NCBI RefSeq assembly: GCF_000213055.1
Contig: NZ_CM001165.1
Coordinates: 1,550,001-1,614,000, forward strand
Direction of reading: 5' to 3'
Origin: Streptomyces sp. Tu6071
GTDB lineage: Bacteria; Actinomycetota; Actinomycetes; Streptomycetales; Streptomycetaceae
DNA: 64,000 nucleotides
The notes beneath the pieces are model-generated. The model saw nothing but the letters and a program-made list of their open reading frames with translations, did not search any database and was not told the origin of the DNA. Positions 11,932 through 20,985 of the stretch are shown here, piece after piece; the first letter of the stretch is position 1; every line of letters starts with the position of its first letter. The position numbers were made by a program, and so were the translations under genes.

Positions 11932-12879
11932 ATGTCGCTCACCGAGCCGAAGGGACCCGAGCTGCGCGCCCGGGGCCTGCACCTCGCCTACGACGGCCGC
12001 CCGGTCGTCGCCGACCTCGACCTCACCGTGCCGACCGGCAGGGTGACGGCCATCGTGGGCGCCAACGCCTGCGGCAAGTCCACGCTCCTGCGCGCCCTCG
12101 CCCGTCTCCTCGCCCCCCGCGAGGGCGTCGTCGAACTCGACGGCGCGGCACTGCACTCGGTGCCCACGCGGGAACTCGCCCGCAAGCTCGGCATCCTGCC
12201 GCAGTCCCCCGTGGCGCCCGAGGGCCTGACGGTCGGGGACCTCGTGGGCCGGGGCCGGGCCCCGCACCAGACGTGGTGGCGGCAGTGGTCGAAGGCGGAC
12301 GAGGAGGCGGTCGACGCGGCGCTCGCCGCGACCGGGCTCACGGAGCTGGCCGACCGCGCCGTGGACGAGCTGTCGGGGGGCCAGCGCCAGCGCGCGTGGA
12401 TCGCGATGGCGGTCGCGCAGGGCACCCCCGTGCTGCTCCTGGACGAGCCCACGACGTACCTCGACCTCGCCCACCAGGTCGACGTCCTCGACCTCGTCAC
12501 GGACCTCAACCGGCGTGAGGGCCGCACGATCGTGATGGTCCTGCACGACCTCGACCAGGCGTGCAGGTACGCCGATCACGTCATCGCGATGAAGGCCGGC
12601 CGGATCGTCGCGCAGGGCGCGCCCGCCGAGGTCGTCACGGAGGCGATCGTCGAGGACGTCTTCGGGCTGCGCTGCCGCATCACGACGGACCCGGTGAGCC
12701 GCACCCCGCTGGTCATCCCGCTGAGCAGGCACCACGGGGACGGCGGGCGCGGGGACGCGGGTACGGGGCGGGGCGCCGACGACGCGGCCCCGCCCCGTAC
12801 CGGGATTCCCGCCCCGGAGGCTGCCGCGGTCCCGGTCGGTGCCGGGACCGCCGCCCCTCAGGGCCGCGACGTCAAGTAG
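11932..12879 (+). CDS. Ferric-siderophore ABC transporter ATPase
   Basis: 315 residues of the FepC/FhuC type. Walker A GANACGKST is at residues 43-51 (Ala where the textbook motif has Gly), the LSGGQ signature at 147 and Walker B LLLDEP around 168-173. After about residue 265 comes a glycine/proline-rich tail not typical of the family. GGAGG at 11919-11923 precedes the ATG. It is the last gene of the import operon. Its 3' end overlaps the convergent formyltransferase gene by 22 bases. Confidence 0.94.
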   Translation: MSLTEPKGPELRARGLHLAYDGRPVVADLDLTVPTGRVTAIVGANACGKSTLLRALARLLAPREGVVELDGAALHSVPTRELARKLGILPQSPVAPEGLTVGDLVGRGRAPHQTWWRQWSKADEEAVDAALAATGLTELADRAVDELSGGQRQRAWIAMAVAQGTPVLLLDEPTTYLDLAHQVDVLDLVTDLNRREGRTIVMVLHDLDQACRYADHVIAMKAGRIVAQGAPAEVVTEAIVEDVFGLRCRITTDPVSRTPLVIPLSRHHGDGGRGDAGTGRGADDAAPPRTGIPAPEAAAVPVGAGTAAPQGRDVK

Positions 12880-13811
12880 CCGCCCATCGTGCGGAAGTAG
12901 TCCCGCGCCGCGTACTCGGTGCCGTCCTCCGTCCGCACCCGCCGCACGAGCAGCCCGGGGTGGTGCCCCGTGTGCGCCTCGGGCCCCGCGACGACCACCA
13001 CGCCGTCACCCTCGCGGATGAAGATCCGGCCCGGAGTGCCCCCGTAGCGGCCCTCGGAGACGCCCGCCGAGACGATGCGCAGGCGCTTGCCCCGGTGGAA
13101 GGCGTAGGCGTTCGGGTACGGGTCCGACTGGGCCCGTACCAGGCGCTCCAGGCGCTCGGCGGGCCAGTGGAAGTCGATGCGGCTGTCCTCGTCCGCGCGC
13201 TTGTGGAAGAAGCTCGCGCGGGCGCGGTCCTGCGGCACCCACTGGCCCGCGTCGCGCCCCGAGGCGATGAGGTCGAGCGATTCGCGCACGAGGGGCTCGA
13301 TGAGGTCGACCGTGCGGTGGAAGAGGTCCGTCGCCGTGTCGGCGGGACCCACGGGCACCGAGCGCTGCACGAGGACGTCGCCCGCGTCGAGTTCGGCGTT
13401 CATGCGGTGCGCCGTGACGCCGACGCGCTCCTCGCCGTTGATGAGCGCCCAGATGATCGGCGAGAAGCCCGCGTAGGCCGGGAGCAGCGAGTCGTGGATG
13501 TTGAGCGTGCCGTGCGGGGGCAGGTCGAACAGCTCGGGCGGCAGCCACGTGCGCCAGTTGTTGGCGACGATGATGTCCGGGCGCGCCTCCCGTACGGCGT
13601 CGAGGAGTTCGTCGTCGTCGGGCCGGTTGCGCAGCAGGACCGGCACCCCGTTCTTCTCGGCGAGTTCGGCGACGTTGTCGTCCCAGATCTTCTCGTAGGC
13701 GTGCTCACTCCTCGGGTGCGTGACGACGAGCGCCACCTCGTGCCCGGAGTCGAGCAGCGCCCGCAGCGTGCGATGACCCCAGGTCTGGTAGCCGAGCATG
13801 ACGACCCGCAT
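12858..13811 (-). CDS. N5-hydroxyornithine formyltransferase (CchA-like)
   Basis: 317 residues of the methionyl-tRNA formyltransferase fold. The catalytic Asn-x-His is in NIHDSLLP near residue 104, followed by the conserved Asp in ELDAGDVL. The family transfers a formyl group from 10-formyltetrahydrofolate; the siderophore branch formylates N5-hydroxyornithine. The ATG at 13811 is chosen over an upstream in-frame ATG because GGAGGG sits nine bases before it. It is divergent from the ornithine monooxygenase gene with an iron box between them, which supports a role in making the formyl-hydroxyornithine building block rather than initiator tRNA. Confidence 0.9.
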   Translation of the reverse strand: MRVVMLGYQTWGHRTLRALLDSGHEVALVVTHPRSEHAYEKIWDDNVAELAEKNGVPVLLRNRPDDDELLDAVREARPDIIVANNWRTWLPPELFDLPPHGTLNIHDSLLPAYAGFSPIIWALINGEERVGVTAHRMNAELDAGDVLVQRSVPVGPADTATDLFHRTVDLIEPLVRESLDLIASGRDAGQWVPQDRARASFFHKRADEDSRIDFHWPAERLERLVRAQSDPYPNAYAFHRGKRLRIVSAGVSEGRYGGTPGRIFIREGDGVVVVAGPEAHTGHHPGLLVRRVRTEDGTEYAARDYFRTMGGYLTSRP

Positions 13812-13837
13812 ATGTGCATCCCTCCACGACCGCATTG

Positions 13838-13856
13838 CTAGGTAAGCCTTACCTTA
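13838..13856. promoter_or_regulatory. Iron box between formyltransferase and monooxygenase genes
   Basis: ctaggtaagccttacctta matches the iron-box consensus at 17 of 19 positions. It is centred in the 80-base gap between the two divergent starts, so one DmdR/IdeR site could control both building-block genes. Confidence 0.85.
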
Positions 13857-13891
13857 TCTAACATGGCGTTGCCTGAGGAGGCGATGCAAAG

Positions 13892-15211
13892 GTGAATGCA
13901 CCGGTTACGGGTTCCGAGCCCGTCCACGACCTTGTCGGGATCGGTTTCGGCCCGTCGAATCTCGCTCTGTCCATAGCCGTTGAGGAACACAACGCGCACC
14001 TCGCGGCGGACCGCCGCCTCGACGCGCTGTTCCTGGAACGCCAGCCGCGCTTCGGCTGGCACCGGGGGATGCTGATCGACGACGCGACGATGCAGGTGTC
14101 CTTCCTCAAGGACCTCGTCACGCTGCGCAATCCCACCAGCGACTACAGCTTCCTGTGCTTCCTGCGCGAGCGGGGGCGCCTGATCGACTTCCTGAACCAG
14201 AAGACGCTGTTCCCGCTGCGGGCGGAGTTCCACGAGTACTTCGAGTGGGCGGCGGCGCGGGTCGCGCACCAGGTCGCGTACGGCAGCGAGGTCGTGGCCG
14301 TGGACCCGGTGCGCGCCGACGACGGCGAGGTGCGGTGCTTCGACGTCACGAGCCGGGACGCCGGGGGCGCGCGCACGACGCACCGGGCGCGCAACATCAG
14401 CGTCGCGCTGGGCCTGGAGGCGCACGTGCCGCCGGGGCTGAGCCTGGGCGAACGCGTCTGGCACAACAGCGCGTTGATCCCGCGCGCGGAGGAACTGGCG
14501 CGCTCCGGCGCCCCGGTGCGGCGCGCGGTCGTGCTCGGCGCGGGGCAGAGCGCCGCCGAGTCGGTGGACTACCTGCACCGGACGTTCCCGGACGCCGAGG
14601 TCTGCTCGGTGTTCGCCAAGTACGGGTACACGCCCGCCGACGACAGCCCCTTCGCCAACCGCGTCTTCGACCCCGACGCGGTGGACGTCTACTTCTCGGC
14701 GCCCTCGGAGGTGAAGCAGTCCCTGCTCGACTACCACCGCTCGACCAACTACTCGGTCGTCGACATGGACCTCATCGAGTCGCTCTACGCGACCGCGTAC
14801 CGCGAGAAGGTCGCCGGGCGCGAACGGCTGCGCTTCCTCAACGTCTCGCGGATCAGGGAGGTCTCCCCGGGCGCTCCGCTCGACGTCACGGTGGAGTTCC
14901 TGCCCACGGGGGAGCGCGAGGTGCTGGCGGCCGACATCCTCGTCCTCGCCACCGGCTACCGCCCGCGCGACCTCGGCGCGCTCCTCGGCGACGCGGCGAA
15001 GCTGTGCCTGCGCGACGACGGCGACGCGCTGCGCGTGGACCGCGACCACCGCGTGGAGACCGTCCCCGAGGTCACGGCCGGCATCTACCTCCAGGGCGGC
15101 ACGGAGCACACCCACGGCCTCACGAGCACGCTCCTTTCCACCGTGGCGGTCCGGGCGGAGGAGATCCACCGCTCGCTCCTCGACGGGCGGAAGGTGACGG
15201 CGGCGGTCTGA
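13892..15211 (+). CDS. L-ornithine N5-monooxygenase (CchB-like)
   Basis: 439 residues. FAD-binding motif GIGFGPSN is near residue 17, NADPH-binding motif GAGQSAAE at about 216, and the C-terminal LATGYRP motif typical of N-hydroxylating monooxygenases is present. The reaction is NADPH- and O2-dependent hydroxylation of ornithine to N5-hydroxyornithine, the substrate both for the formyltransferase and for the NRPS module with the hydroxyornithine code. GTG start with GAGGAG about 11 bases upstream. It is divergent from the formyltransferase gene across an iron box and is followed by a strong hairpin. Confidence 0.95.
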   Translation: MNAPVTGSEPVHDLVGIGFGPSNLALSIAVEEHNAHLAADRRLDALFLERQPRFGWHRGMLIDDATMQVSFLKDLVTLRNPTSDYSFLCFLRERGRLIDFLNQKTLFPLRAEFHEYFEWAAARVAHQVAYGSEVVAVDPVRADDGEVRCFDVTSRDAGGARTTHRARNISVALGLEAHVPPGLSLGERVWHNSALIPRAEELARSGAPVRRAVVLGAGQSAAESVDYLHRTFPDAEVCSVFAKYGYTPADDSPFANRVFDPDAVDVYFSAPSEVKQSLLDYHRSTNYSVVDMDLIESLYATAYREKVAGRERLRFLNVSRIREVSPGAPLDVTVEFLPTGEREVLAADILVLATGYRPRDLGALLGDAAKLCLRDDGDALRVDRDHRVETVPEVTAGIYLQGGTEHTHGLTSTLLSTVAVRAEEIHRSLLDGRKVTAAV

Positions 15212-15220
15212 GACGCGGGA

Positions 15221-15251
15221 GGCTGCCACGCCGGGCCCCGGCGTGGCAGCC
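15221..15251 (+). terminator. Hairpin terminator after the monooxygenase gene
   Basis: A perfect 14-base inverted repeat GGCTGCCACGCCGG / CCGGCGTGGCAGCC with a three-base loop begins ten bases after the stop codon. There is no U-tract, as is common for Streptomyces terminators. Confidence 0.8.
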
Positions 15252-15454
15252 CTCACCGTCTCGGGGAGGCGGTGACGGGCGAACGGACACGTGCCTCCCG
15301 CCGGGACCCGTGGTGCTCGCCGTGCTCGGCGGCGCGGACGAAGTCCGAGCGGCGTCGGGGGGATACCCGGGCCGCCGACGAGGTCCCGGGCGGTCCCGCC
15401 TTGTCTCCGCGCCTCCCCCTGGCGGAAGGTAGGGCGGACGAACGGGGGAGGCGC

Positions 15455-16480
15455 ATGGGCAGGCGGCCGGGTGGGCGCGTGACGTTCCGGGCCATCGCGG
15501 ACGAGGCGGGCGTGTCGATCGCGACGGTCTCGCGCGTGGTCAACGGGAGCACGCGGGTCTCGGAGGGGACGCAGCGGGCGGTGCGCGAGGCGGCGCAGCG
15601 GCTCGGGAGCGGCTTCGCGCGCACGCGGGGCGGCGCGCCTCCCGTGCTCGTGTACTGCCCGTACGCGCTGACCGACTACTTCGGCACGATCGTCACGTCC
15701 GTCGTCGAGACCCTGGCGCTGCACGGCCGCCGTGCGCTCGTCCTCGCGGGCGAGAGCGCGCAGGACGACACCTCGGCGCTGCTCGCGCTGCCCGAGCAGC
15801 ACGGGATCGCGGGTGCCGTGCTCGTCCTGCCGCCGGGCTCGACGCACGACCTGGAGGCGCTGCACGCGCGCCGCTACCCGCTCGTCGTGGTGGACCCGCG
15901 CGCCGAGCTGCCCGAGACGGTCGCCTCCGTCTCGGCCGCGCACGCGGCCGGGGCGCGGCGCGTGACGCGGCACCTGCTCGGTCTCGGCCACCGCAGGATC
16001 GGCTTCATCGGCGGACCGGGCGACTGGCTCGCGAGCCGCAACCGCCTCGTCGGCCACACCGCCGCGCTCGGCGAGACGGGCCTCCTCCCCGATCCCGCGC
16101 TCATGGCCGGGATCACCGAGCCCACGACGCACGAGGGCCACACGGCCGCCCGGCTGCTCCTGTCCCGTACCCCCCGCCCGACCGCGCTCGTCGCGTTCAA
16201 CGACAAGACGGCGGCGGGGGCGATCCGCGCGGCGCGCGAGGCGGGGCTCACGGTGCCCGGGGACCTCTCGGTCACGGGCTTCGACGACAGCGAGCTGGGC
16301 CAGAGCATCACGCCCGCGCTCACCACGGTCCGCCAGCCGCTGGAGGAGATGGGCCGCATGGCCGTCTCGCTCCTCGTCCGCCTCGTCGCGGGCCACGCGG
16401 TCGACACGCTGCACGTCGAACTCGCGACGCCCCTGGTGGTACGGGACTCGACGGCGCCGCCCCCGGCATGTCGCGTTTGA
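15455..16480 (+). CDS. LacI-family transcriptional regulator
   Basis: 341 residues. The LacI helix-turn-helix (AIADEAGVSIATVSRVV) lies near the N-terminus, followed by a periplasmic-binding-protein-like effector domain with the usual FNDKTAAGA and GFDDSELG segments. The ATG is chosen because GGGGGAG precedes it and the HTH starts shortly after; the frame stays open for 61 codons upstream without family similarity. The next genes are two secreted carbohydrate-active proteins, so it is probably their sugar-responsive repressor; that link is inference from position. Confidence 0.92.
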   Translation: MGRRPGGRVTFRAIADEAGVSIATVSRVVNGSTRVSEGTQRAVREAAQRLGSGFARTRGGAPPVLVYCPYALTDYFGTIVTSVVETLALHGRRALVLAGESAQDDTSALLALPEQHGIAGAVLVLPPGSTHDLEALHARRYPLVVVDPRAELPETVASVSAAHAAGARRVTRHLLGLGHRRIGFIGGPGDWLASRNRLVGHTAALGETGLLPDPALMAGITEPTTHEGHTAARLLLSRTPRPTALVAFNDKTAAGAIRAAREAGLTVPGDLSVTGFDDSELGQSITPALTTVRQPLEEMGRMAVSLLVRLVAGHAVDTLHVELATPLVVRDSTAPPPACRV

Positions 16481-16490
16481 AACAAGAAAC

Positions 16491-16526
16491 GGAGCCGGGC
16501 GGACCGCCACCGCTCCGCCCGGCTCC
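16491..16526 (+). terminator. Hairpin terminator after the LacI regulator
   Basis: The inverted repeat GGAGCCGGGCGGA / TCCGCCCGGCTCC has perfect 13-base arms and a 10-base loop, starting ten bases after the regulator stop. It separates the regulator from the following exoenzyme gene. Confidence 0.8.
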
Positions 16527-16608
16527 ATCCCTTGCACGCCTGAACGGGGCGGACACGCGCCGGACGGCCCGCCCCGGGGACCTGTCAGCCGGATTGACCT
16601 GCGATGCC

Positions 16609-16643
16609 GTCAATTCTCTTGCGCGTACACGTCATTACTCTTG
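16609..16643. promoter_or_regulatory. Direct repeat in the exoenzyme promoter region
   Basis: GTCAATTCTCTTG (16609-16621) and GTCATTACTCTTG (16631-16643) agree at 11 of 13 positions and start 22 bases apart, two helical turns. They sit in an AT-richer stretch upstream of the beta-helix protein gene and could be regulator binding sites. No consensus known to me matches them. Confidence 0.4.
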
Positions 16644-16774
16644 ACGCTCCCCCGGCGTCCCTCTAACTTCACCGGTTGTACGCAGCGGTGCGCACCACTC
16701 ATGTAATTGTTTCACGGCCGGTGCTCCGGCCGGTTCTCCTTCCCCACCCCCACCGCCCCAGGAAGGACACCCGC

Positions 16775-18952
16775 ATGCCTCCTGCCCGTACCCGCCCCCG
16801 TACTCGCCCGAGACGGCGCCCCCGGGCGCTCGCGACGGCCGCGTCCGTCGTGCTGCTCGGGGCCGGGACCCTCGTCGCCGTGGACGGCACCGCCGCGAGC
16901 GCGGCGACGCCGGGGCCGATCGTCAACCAGGGCAACGGCAAGTGCCTCGACGTGAAGGACGGTTCGACCGCCGACGGCACCCCGGCCCAGATGTGGACCT
17001 GTTCCCAGGGCCCCAACCAGACCTGGACGCTGAGCGACAACGGCGCGCTCACGGCCCGGGGCAAGTGTCTCGATCTCGTGAACGGCGGCACCGCCAACGG
17101 CACCGCCACCCACCTGTGGACCTGCTACGACTCCCTCGCCTCGCAGAAGTGGCAGTACACGGGCGGGCAGTTCGTGAACCAGGCCGCCGGGAAGTGCCTC
17201 GACATCAAGGACAACAACAACGCGAACGGCGCCGCGCTCCAGGTCTGGGACTGCGCCGGGACGCCGAACCAGAAGTGGGACTACGCGGGCGGCACGACGA
17301 CGCCGCCGAACGACAAGGACCCCGATCTCGGCCCGAACGTGGTCGTCTTCGACCCGTCGATGTCCGCCGCGACGATCCAGTCCCGCCTCAACTCGATCTT
17401 CAGCCAGCAGCAGAGCAACCAGTTCGGCGGCCAGCGGTACGCGGTCCTCTTCAAGCCGGGCACGTACAGCGCGGACGTCAACGTCGGCTTCTACACGCAG
17501 GCCGCCGGGCTCGGCATGAGCCCCGACGACGTGACGATCAACGGGGCCGTGCACGCCGAGGCCGACTGGTTCCAGGGCAACGCGACGCAGAACTTCTGGC
17601 GCGAGGCCGACAACATGTCGGTCAACCCCACGGGCGGCTCCGACCGCTGGGCGGTCTCGCAGGCCGCCCCGTACCGGCGGATGCACGTGCGCGGGAACCT
17701 CAAGCTGGACGACGGCGGCTGGTCGAGCGGCGGGTTCATCTCGGACAGCAAGATCGACGGCCAGATCCAGTCCGGCTCGCAGCAGCAGTTCCTCACCAAG
17801 AACAGCTCGATGGGCTCGTGGTCCGGGTCGAACTGGAACATGGTCTTCGTCGGCGACCAGGGCGCGCCCGCGCAGAACTTCCCCACGTACACGACGGTCG
17901 GCGCGGCCCCGGTCAACGCCGAGAAGCCCTTCCTCCACGTCGACGGCGCGGGCGCCTGGAAGGTCTACGTGCCGGGCCTCCAGACGAACGCGGCGGCGAC
18001 CACCTGGAACGGCAAGACGCAGACCGGCAGGGATCTGTCCCTCGACGACTTCTACGTGGCCAAGCCGGGTGCCTCCGCCGCCGACATGAACGCGGCGCTC
18101 GCCTCGGGCAAGAACCTGCTCGTCACGCCCGGCGTCTACCACCTCAATCAGACGCTCAAGGTGACACGGCCCGATCAGGTCGTCCTCGGCATGGGTCTCG
18201 CGACGCTCGTCCCTGACAACGGGATCACCGCGCTCACCACGGCCGACGTGGACGGCATCCGCGTCGCCGGGCTCCTCATCGACGCGGGCACCACCACCTC
18301 GCAGACGCTCATGGAGGTCGGCCCGAGCGGCGCCTCGGCGAGCCACGCCGCGAACCCGACGGTCCTCAACGACGTGTTCCTGCGGATCGGCGGCGCGACG
18401 CTCGGCAAGGCGACGACCTCCCTCGTGGTCAACAGCGACCACACGGTCATCGACCACACGTGGGCCTGGCGCGCCGACCACGGCAACGGCGGCACGGTCG
18501 GCTGGAACACCAACACCGCCGACACGGGACTCGTCGTCAACGGGCAGAACGTCACCGCGTACGGGCTGTTCGTCGAGCACTACAAGAAGACGCAGGTCAT
18601 CTGGAACGGCAACGGCGGACGCACGTACTTCTTCCAGAACGAGCTGCCCTACGACCCGCCGGACCAGGGCTCCTGGATGAACGGCTCGACGCAGGGCTAC
18701 CCCGCCTACAAGGTGGCCAACGGCGTGACGAGTCACGAGGCGTGGGGCCTGGGCAGCTACGCCTTCGCCCAGGTGAACCCGTCGGTCGTCGAGGAGCGCT
18801 CCTTCGAGGTGCCGCAGACGAGCGGGGTCCGCTTCCACGACATGGTGACCACCGTCCTCGGCGGCAAGGGAACCATCAACCACATCATCAACAACGCGGG
18901 CGCCAAGGTGACGCCGAGCAGCAACGTCGCCTACCTGACCAACTACCCGTAG
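16775..18952 (+). CDS. Secreted CBM13 (ricin-type) plus right-handed beta-helix protein
   Basis: 725 residues. An arginine-rich signal peptide ends around residue 40. Three ricin-B/CBM13 repeats (KCLD...W signatures) occupy about residues 46-170, followed by a short threonine/proline linker and a catalytic-type region from about 190 with pectate-lyase-like beta-helix character. Relatives are often labelled adenylyl cyclase or coagulation factor 5/8 protein, which the sequence does not support; a relation to GH55-like beta-1,3-glucanases is possible but not proven by eye. ATG with GGAAGGA eight bases upstream. It follows the LacI gene and precedes a GH30 enzyme with the same binding module. 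Confidence 0.85.
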   Translation: MPPARTRPRTRPRRRPRALATAASVVLLGAGTLVAVDGTAASAATPGPIVNQGNGKCLDVKDGSTADGTPAQMWTCSQGPNQTWTLSDNGALTARGKCLDLVNGGTANGTATHLWTCYDSLASQKWQYTGGQFVNQAAGKCLDIKDNNNANGAALQVWDCAGTPNQKWDYAGGTTTPPNDKDPDLGPNVVVFDPSMSAATIQSRLNSIFSQQQSNQFGGQRYAVLFKPGTYSADVNVGFYTQAAGLGMSPDDVTINGAVHAEADWFQGNATQNFWREADNMSVNPTGGSDRWAVSQAAPYRRMHVRGNLKLDDGGWSSGGFISDSKIDGQIQSGSQQQFLTKNSSMGSWSGSNWNMVFVGDQGAPAQNFPTYTTVGAAPVNAEKPFLHVDGAGAWKVYVPGLQTNAAATTWNGKTQTGRDLSLDDFYVAKPGASAADMNAALASGKNLLVTPGVYHLNQTLKVTRPDQVVLGMGLATLVPDNGITALTTADVDGIRVAGLLIDAGTTTSQTLMEVGPSGASASHAANPTVLNDVFLRIGGATLGKATTSLVVNSDHTVIDHTWAWRADHGNGGTVGWNTNTADTGLVVNGQNVTAYGLFVEHYKKTQVIWNGNGGRTYFFQNELPYDPPDQGSWMNGSTQGYPAYKVANGVTSHEAWGLGSYAFAQVNPSVVEERSFEVPQTSGVRFHDMVTTVLGGKGTINHIINNAGAKVTPSSNVAYLTNYP

Positions 18953-18974
18953 AAACAGCCCGGTTGCTACCGGA

Positions 18975-19012
18975 GCGGGGCGGCCCCCGCGCACACGACG
19001 AGGCCGCCCCGC
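18975..19012 (+). terminator. Hairpin between the two exoenzyme genes
   Basis: Perfect 11-base arms GCGGGGCGGCC / GGCCGCCCCGC with a 16-base loop start 22 bases after the beta-helix gene stop. It is a likely terminator or attenuator separating that gene from the GH30 gene. Confidence 0.65.
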
Positions 19013-19068
19013 CCCCTCCTCCCCGCACCCCCCACTCCCACCCCACCCCCACCACGAAGGGCACCCGT

Positions 19069-20985
19069 ATGTCTTTCAGACCCCGGCGCCGGTCCGGCCC
19101 CGGCACCCCCGCCACTCCCCCGCGCCGCCTCGTCCGCCTCCTGCTCACCGGCGCGCTCGCCGCCGCCGGGCTCGGCGCGGCGGGCACCGCCCCCGTGCAC
19201 GCGGCCGGGGAACAGGTCACCGCGTACCTCACGACGACCGACGACTCCGGCGGCCGGCACGTCACGCGCGGACTCCAGCAACAGGCCCCGTTCGCCTTCC
19301 AGTCCGGCACGGCGAACAGCGGCACGACCGTCTCCGTGGACGAGAACACGCGCTACCAGACCTTCACGGGCGGCGGCGCCTCCTTCACCGACACCGCCGC
19401 CTACCTCATGAAGGAGAGCGGCGCGCTCTCGCAGTCCACACTCGACCAGACGATGACGAAGCTCTTCTCGCCGACGGACGGCATCGGGCTCTCGTTCCTG
19501 CGCAACCCGATGGGCGGCTCCGACCTCGCGCGCTTCGGCTACACGTACGACGACGTGCCCGCCGGGCAGAGCGATCCCTCGCTCGCGAAGTTCTCGATCG
19601 CCCACGACCAGGCGGGGGTTCTGCCGCTCACGCAGCAGGCCAAACGCCTCAACCCGCAGCTCACCACCGTCGCCTCACCGTGGACGGCGCCCGCCTGGAT
19701 GAAGGACAACGGGCAGCTCAACGGCGGCTGGCTCAAGGCCGAGAACTACGGCACGTACGCGAACTACTTCGTGAAGTACATCCAGGCGTACCAGGCCGCG
19801 GGAGTACCCATCGACTACGTGACCGCGCAGAACGAGCCGACGTGCTGCGACAGTTACCCCTCGATGAGCTGGAACGGCGCCGGACTCGCGTACTTCACGA
19901 AGAGCGAGCTGCTGCCCAAGCTGGCCTCGGCCGGACTGAGGACCAAGGTCCTCGCGCACGACTGGAACTGGGACACGTACGACGCCTACGCGGCGCCCAC
20001 CGTGGACGACGCGGCCGTGCGCAGCCACCCGAACTTCGGCGGCATCGCGTGGCACGGCTACGGCGGCGACGTCAGCAAGCAGTCGCAGATCCACGACAAG
20101 TACCCGCAGCTCGACGCCTTCCAGACCGAGCACTCGGGCGGCACCTGGATCGCCAACCAGCAGACCGAGGACATGCGCAACATCATCGACTACACCCGCA
20201 ACTGGGCGAAGTCGGTGACGAAGTGGTCCCTCGCCGTCGACCAGAACAGGGGCCCGCACAACGGCGGTTGCGGCACCTGCGACGGGCTGATCACCGTGCA
20301 CGACGGGGACAGCCGCAGCGGGCAGGTCGACTACACCATCGAGTACTACACGATGGGGCACCTCACGAAGTTCGTGCGGCCGGGCGCGAGCCGTGTCGCG
20401 TCCACGGCGAGCGGCGAGGTGCCGAACGTCGCATGGCGCAACACGGACGGCTCGAAGGCGCTCCTCGCCTACAACGAGTCCTCCTCGGCGCGCACCTTCA
20501 CCGTCAACTGGGGCGGCCAGCACTTCACTTACCAGCTCCCCGGCAAGACGTCCGCGACCTTCACGTGGAACGGGACGCAGAGCGGCGGCGGGGGCGGCAC
20601 CGAGCGCGCCGGGACGCTCACCGGGCTCGGCGGCAAGTGCCTCGACGCCTCGGGGACCGCGAACGGCGCGGCCGTGCAGACCTGGTCGTGCACGGGAGCC
20701 GCCAACCAGCGCTGGACCCTCGGCACCGACGGCACGCTCCGGACCAACGGCAAGTGCCTGGACGTGACGGGCGGTTCGACGGCGGACGGCGCGAAGCTCC
20801 AGCTCTACGACTGCAACGGGACCGGCGCCCAGCGGTGGACGTACGACGCGACGAGCCACGACGTCGTGAACACGGCGGCGAACAAGTGCCTCGATGTGAC
20901 CGACCGTTCGACCGCGAACGGCGCGCGGGCGCAGATCTGGACGTGCACGGGCGCGTCCAACCAGAAGTGGACGCTGAACGGCTAG
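19069..20985 (+). CDS. Secreted GH30-family glycosidase with C-terminal CBM13
   Basis: 638 residues. The signal peptide ends near residue 45 (APVHAAG). The GH30 barrel spans about 60-500, with the acid/base Glu in TAQNEP at residue 256 and the nucleophile Glu in FQTEHSGG at 354. A glycine linker is followed by three ricin-type repeats (about 515-638). GH30 members with this layout include beta-1,6-glucanases and glucosylceramidase-like enzymes; exact specificity is unknown. ATG with GAAGGG eight bases before it. It shares CBM13 architecture with the upstream beta-helix protein, suggesting joint attack on an insoluble glucan. Its stop overlaps that of the convergent LysR gene. Confidence 0.9.
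   Translation: MSFRPRRRSGPGTPATPPRRLVRLLLTGALAAAGLGAAGTAPVHAAGEQVTAYLTTTDDSGGRHVTRGLQQQAPFAFQSGTANSGTTVSVDENTRYQTFTGGGASFTDTAAYLMKESGALSQSTLDQTMTKLFSPTDGIGLSFLRNPMGGSDLARFGYTYDDVPAGQSDPSLAKFSIAHDQAGVLPLTQQAKRLNPQLTTVASPWTAPAWMKDNGQLNGGWLKAENYGTYANYFVKYIQAYQAAGVPIDYVTAQNEPTCCDSYPSMSWNGAGLAYFTKSELLPKLASAGLRTKVLAHDWNWDTYDAYAAPTVDDAAVRSHPNFGGIAWHGYGGDVSKQSQIHDKYPQLDAFQTEHSGGTWIANQQTEDMRNIIDYTRNWAKSVTKWSLAVDQNRGPHNGGCGTCDGLITVHDGDSRSGQVDYTIEYYTMGHLTKFVRPGASRVASTASGEVPNVAWRNTDGSKALLAYNESSSARTFTVNWGGQHFTYQLPGKTSATFTWNGTQSGGGGGTERAGTLTGLGGKCLDASGTANGAAVQTWSCTGAANQRWTLGTDGTLRTNGKCLDVTGGSTADGAKLQLYDCNGTGAQRWTYDATSHDVVNTAANKCLDVTDRSTANGARAQIWTCTGASNQKWTLNG

Noticed and set aside
12052..12078. Ala in the Walker A (GANACGKST) of the siderophore ATPase as a defect
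   Set aside because: The GxNACGKS variant is, from memory, common in actinobacterial siderophore ATPases; all other motifs are intact.
16775..18952. Adenylyl cyclase annotation for the beta-helix protein
   Set aside because: The residues show a secreted CBM13 beta-helix protein with no cyclase motif; the label is a known database propagation error.
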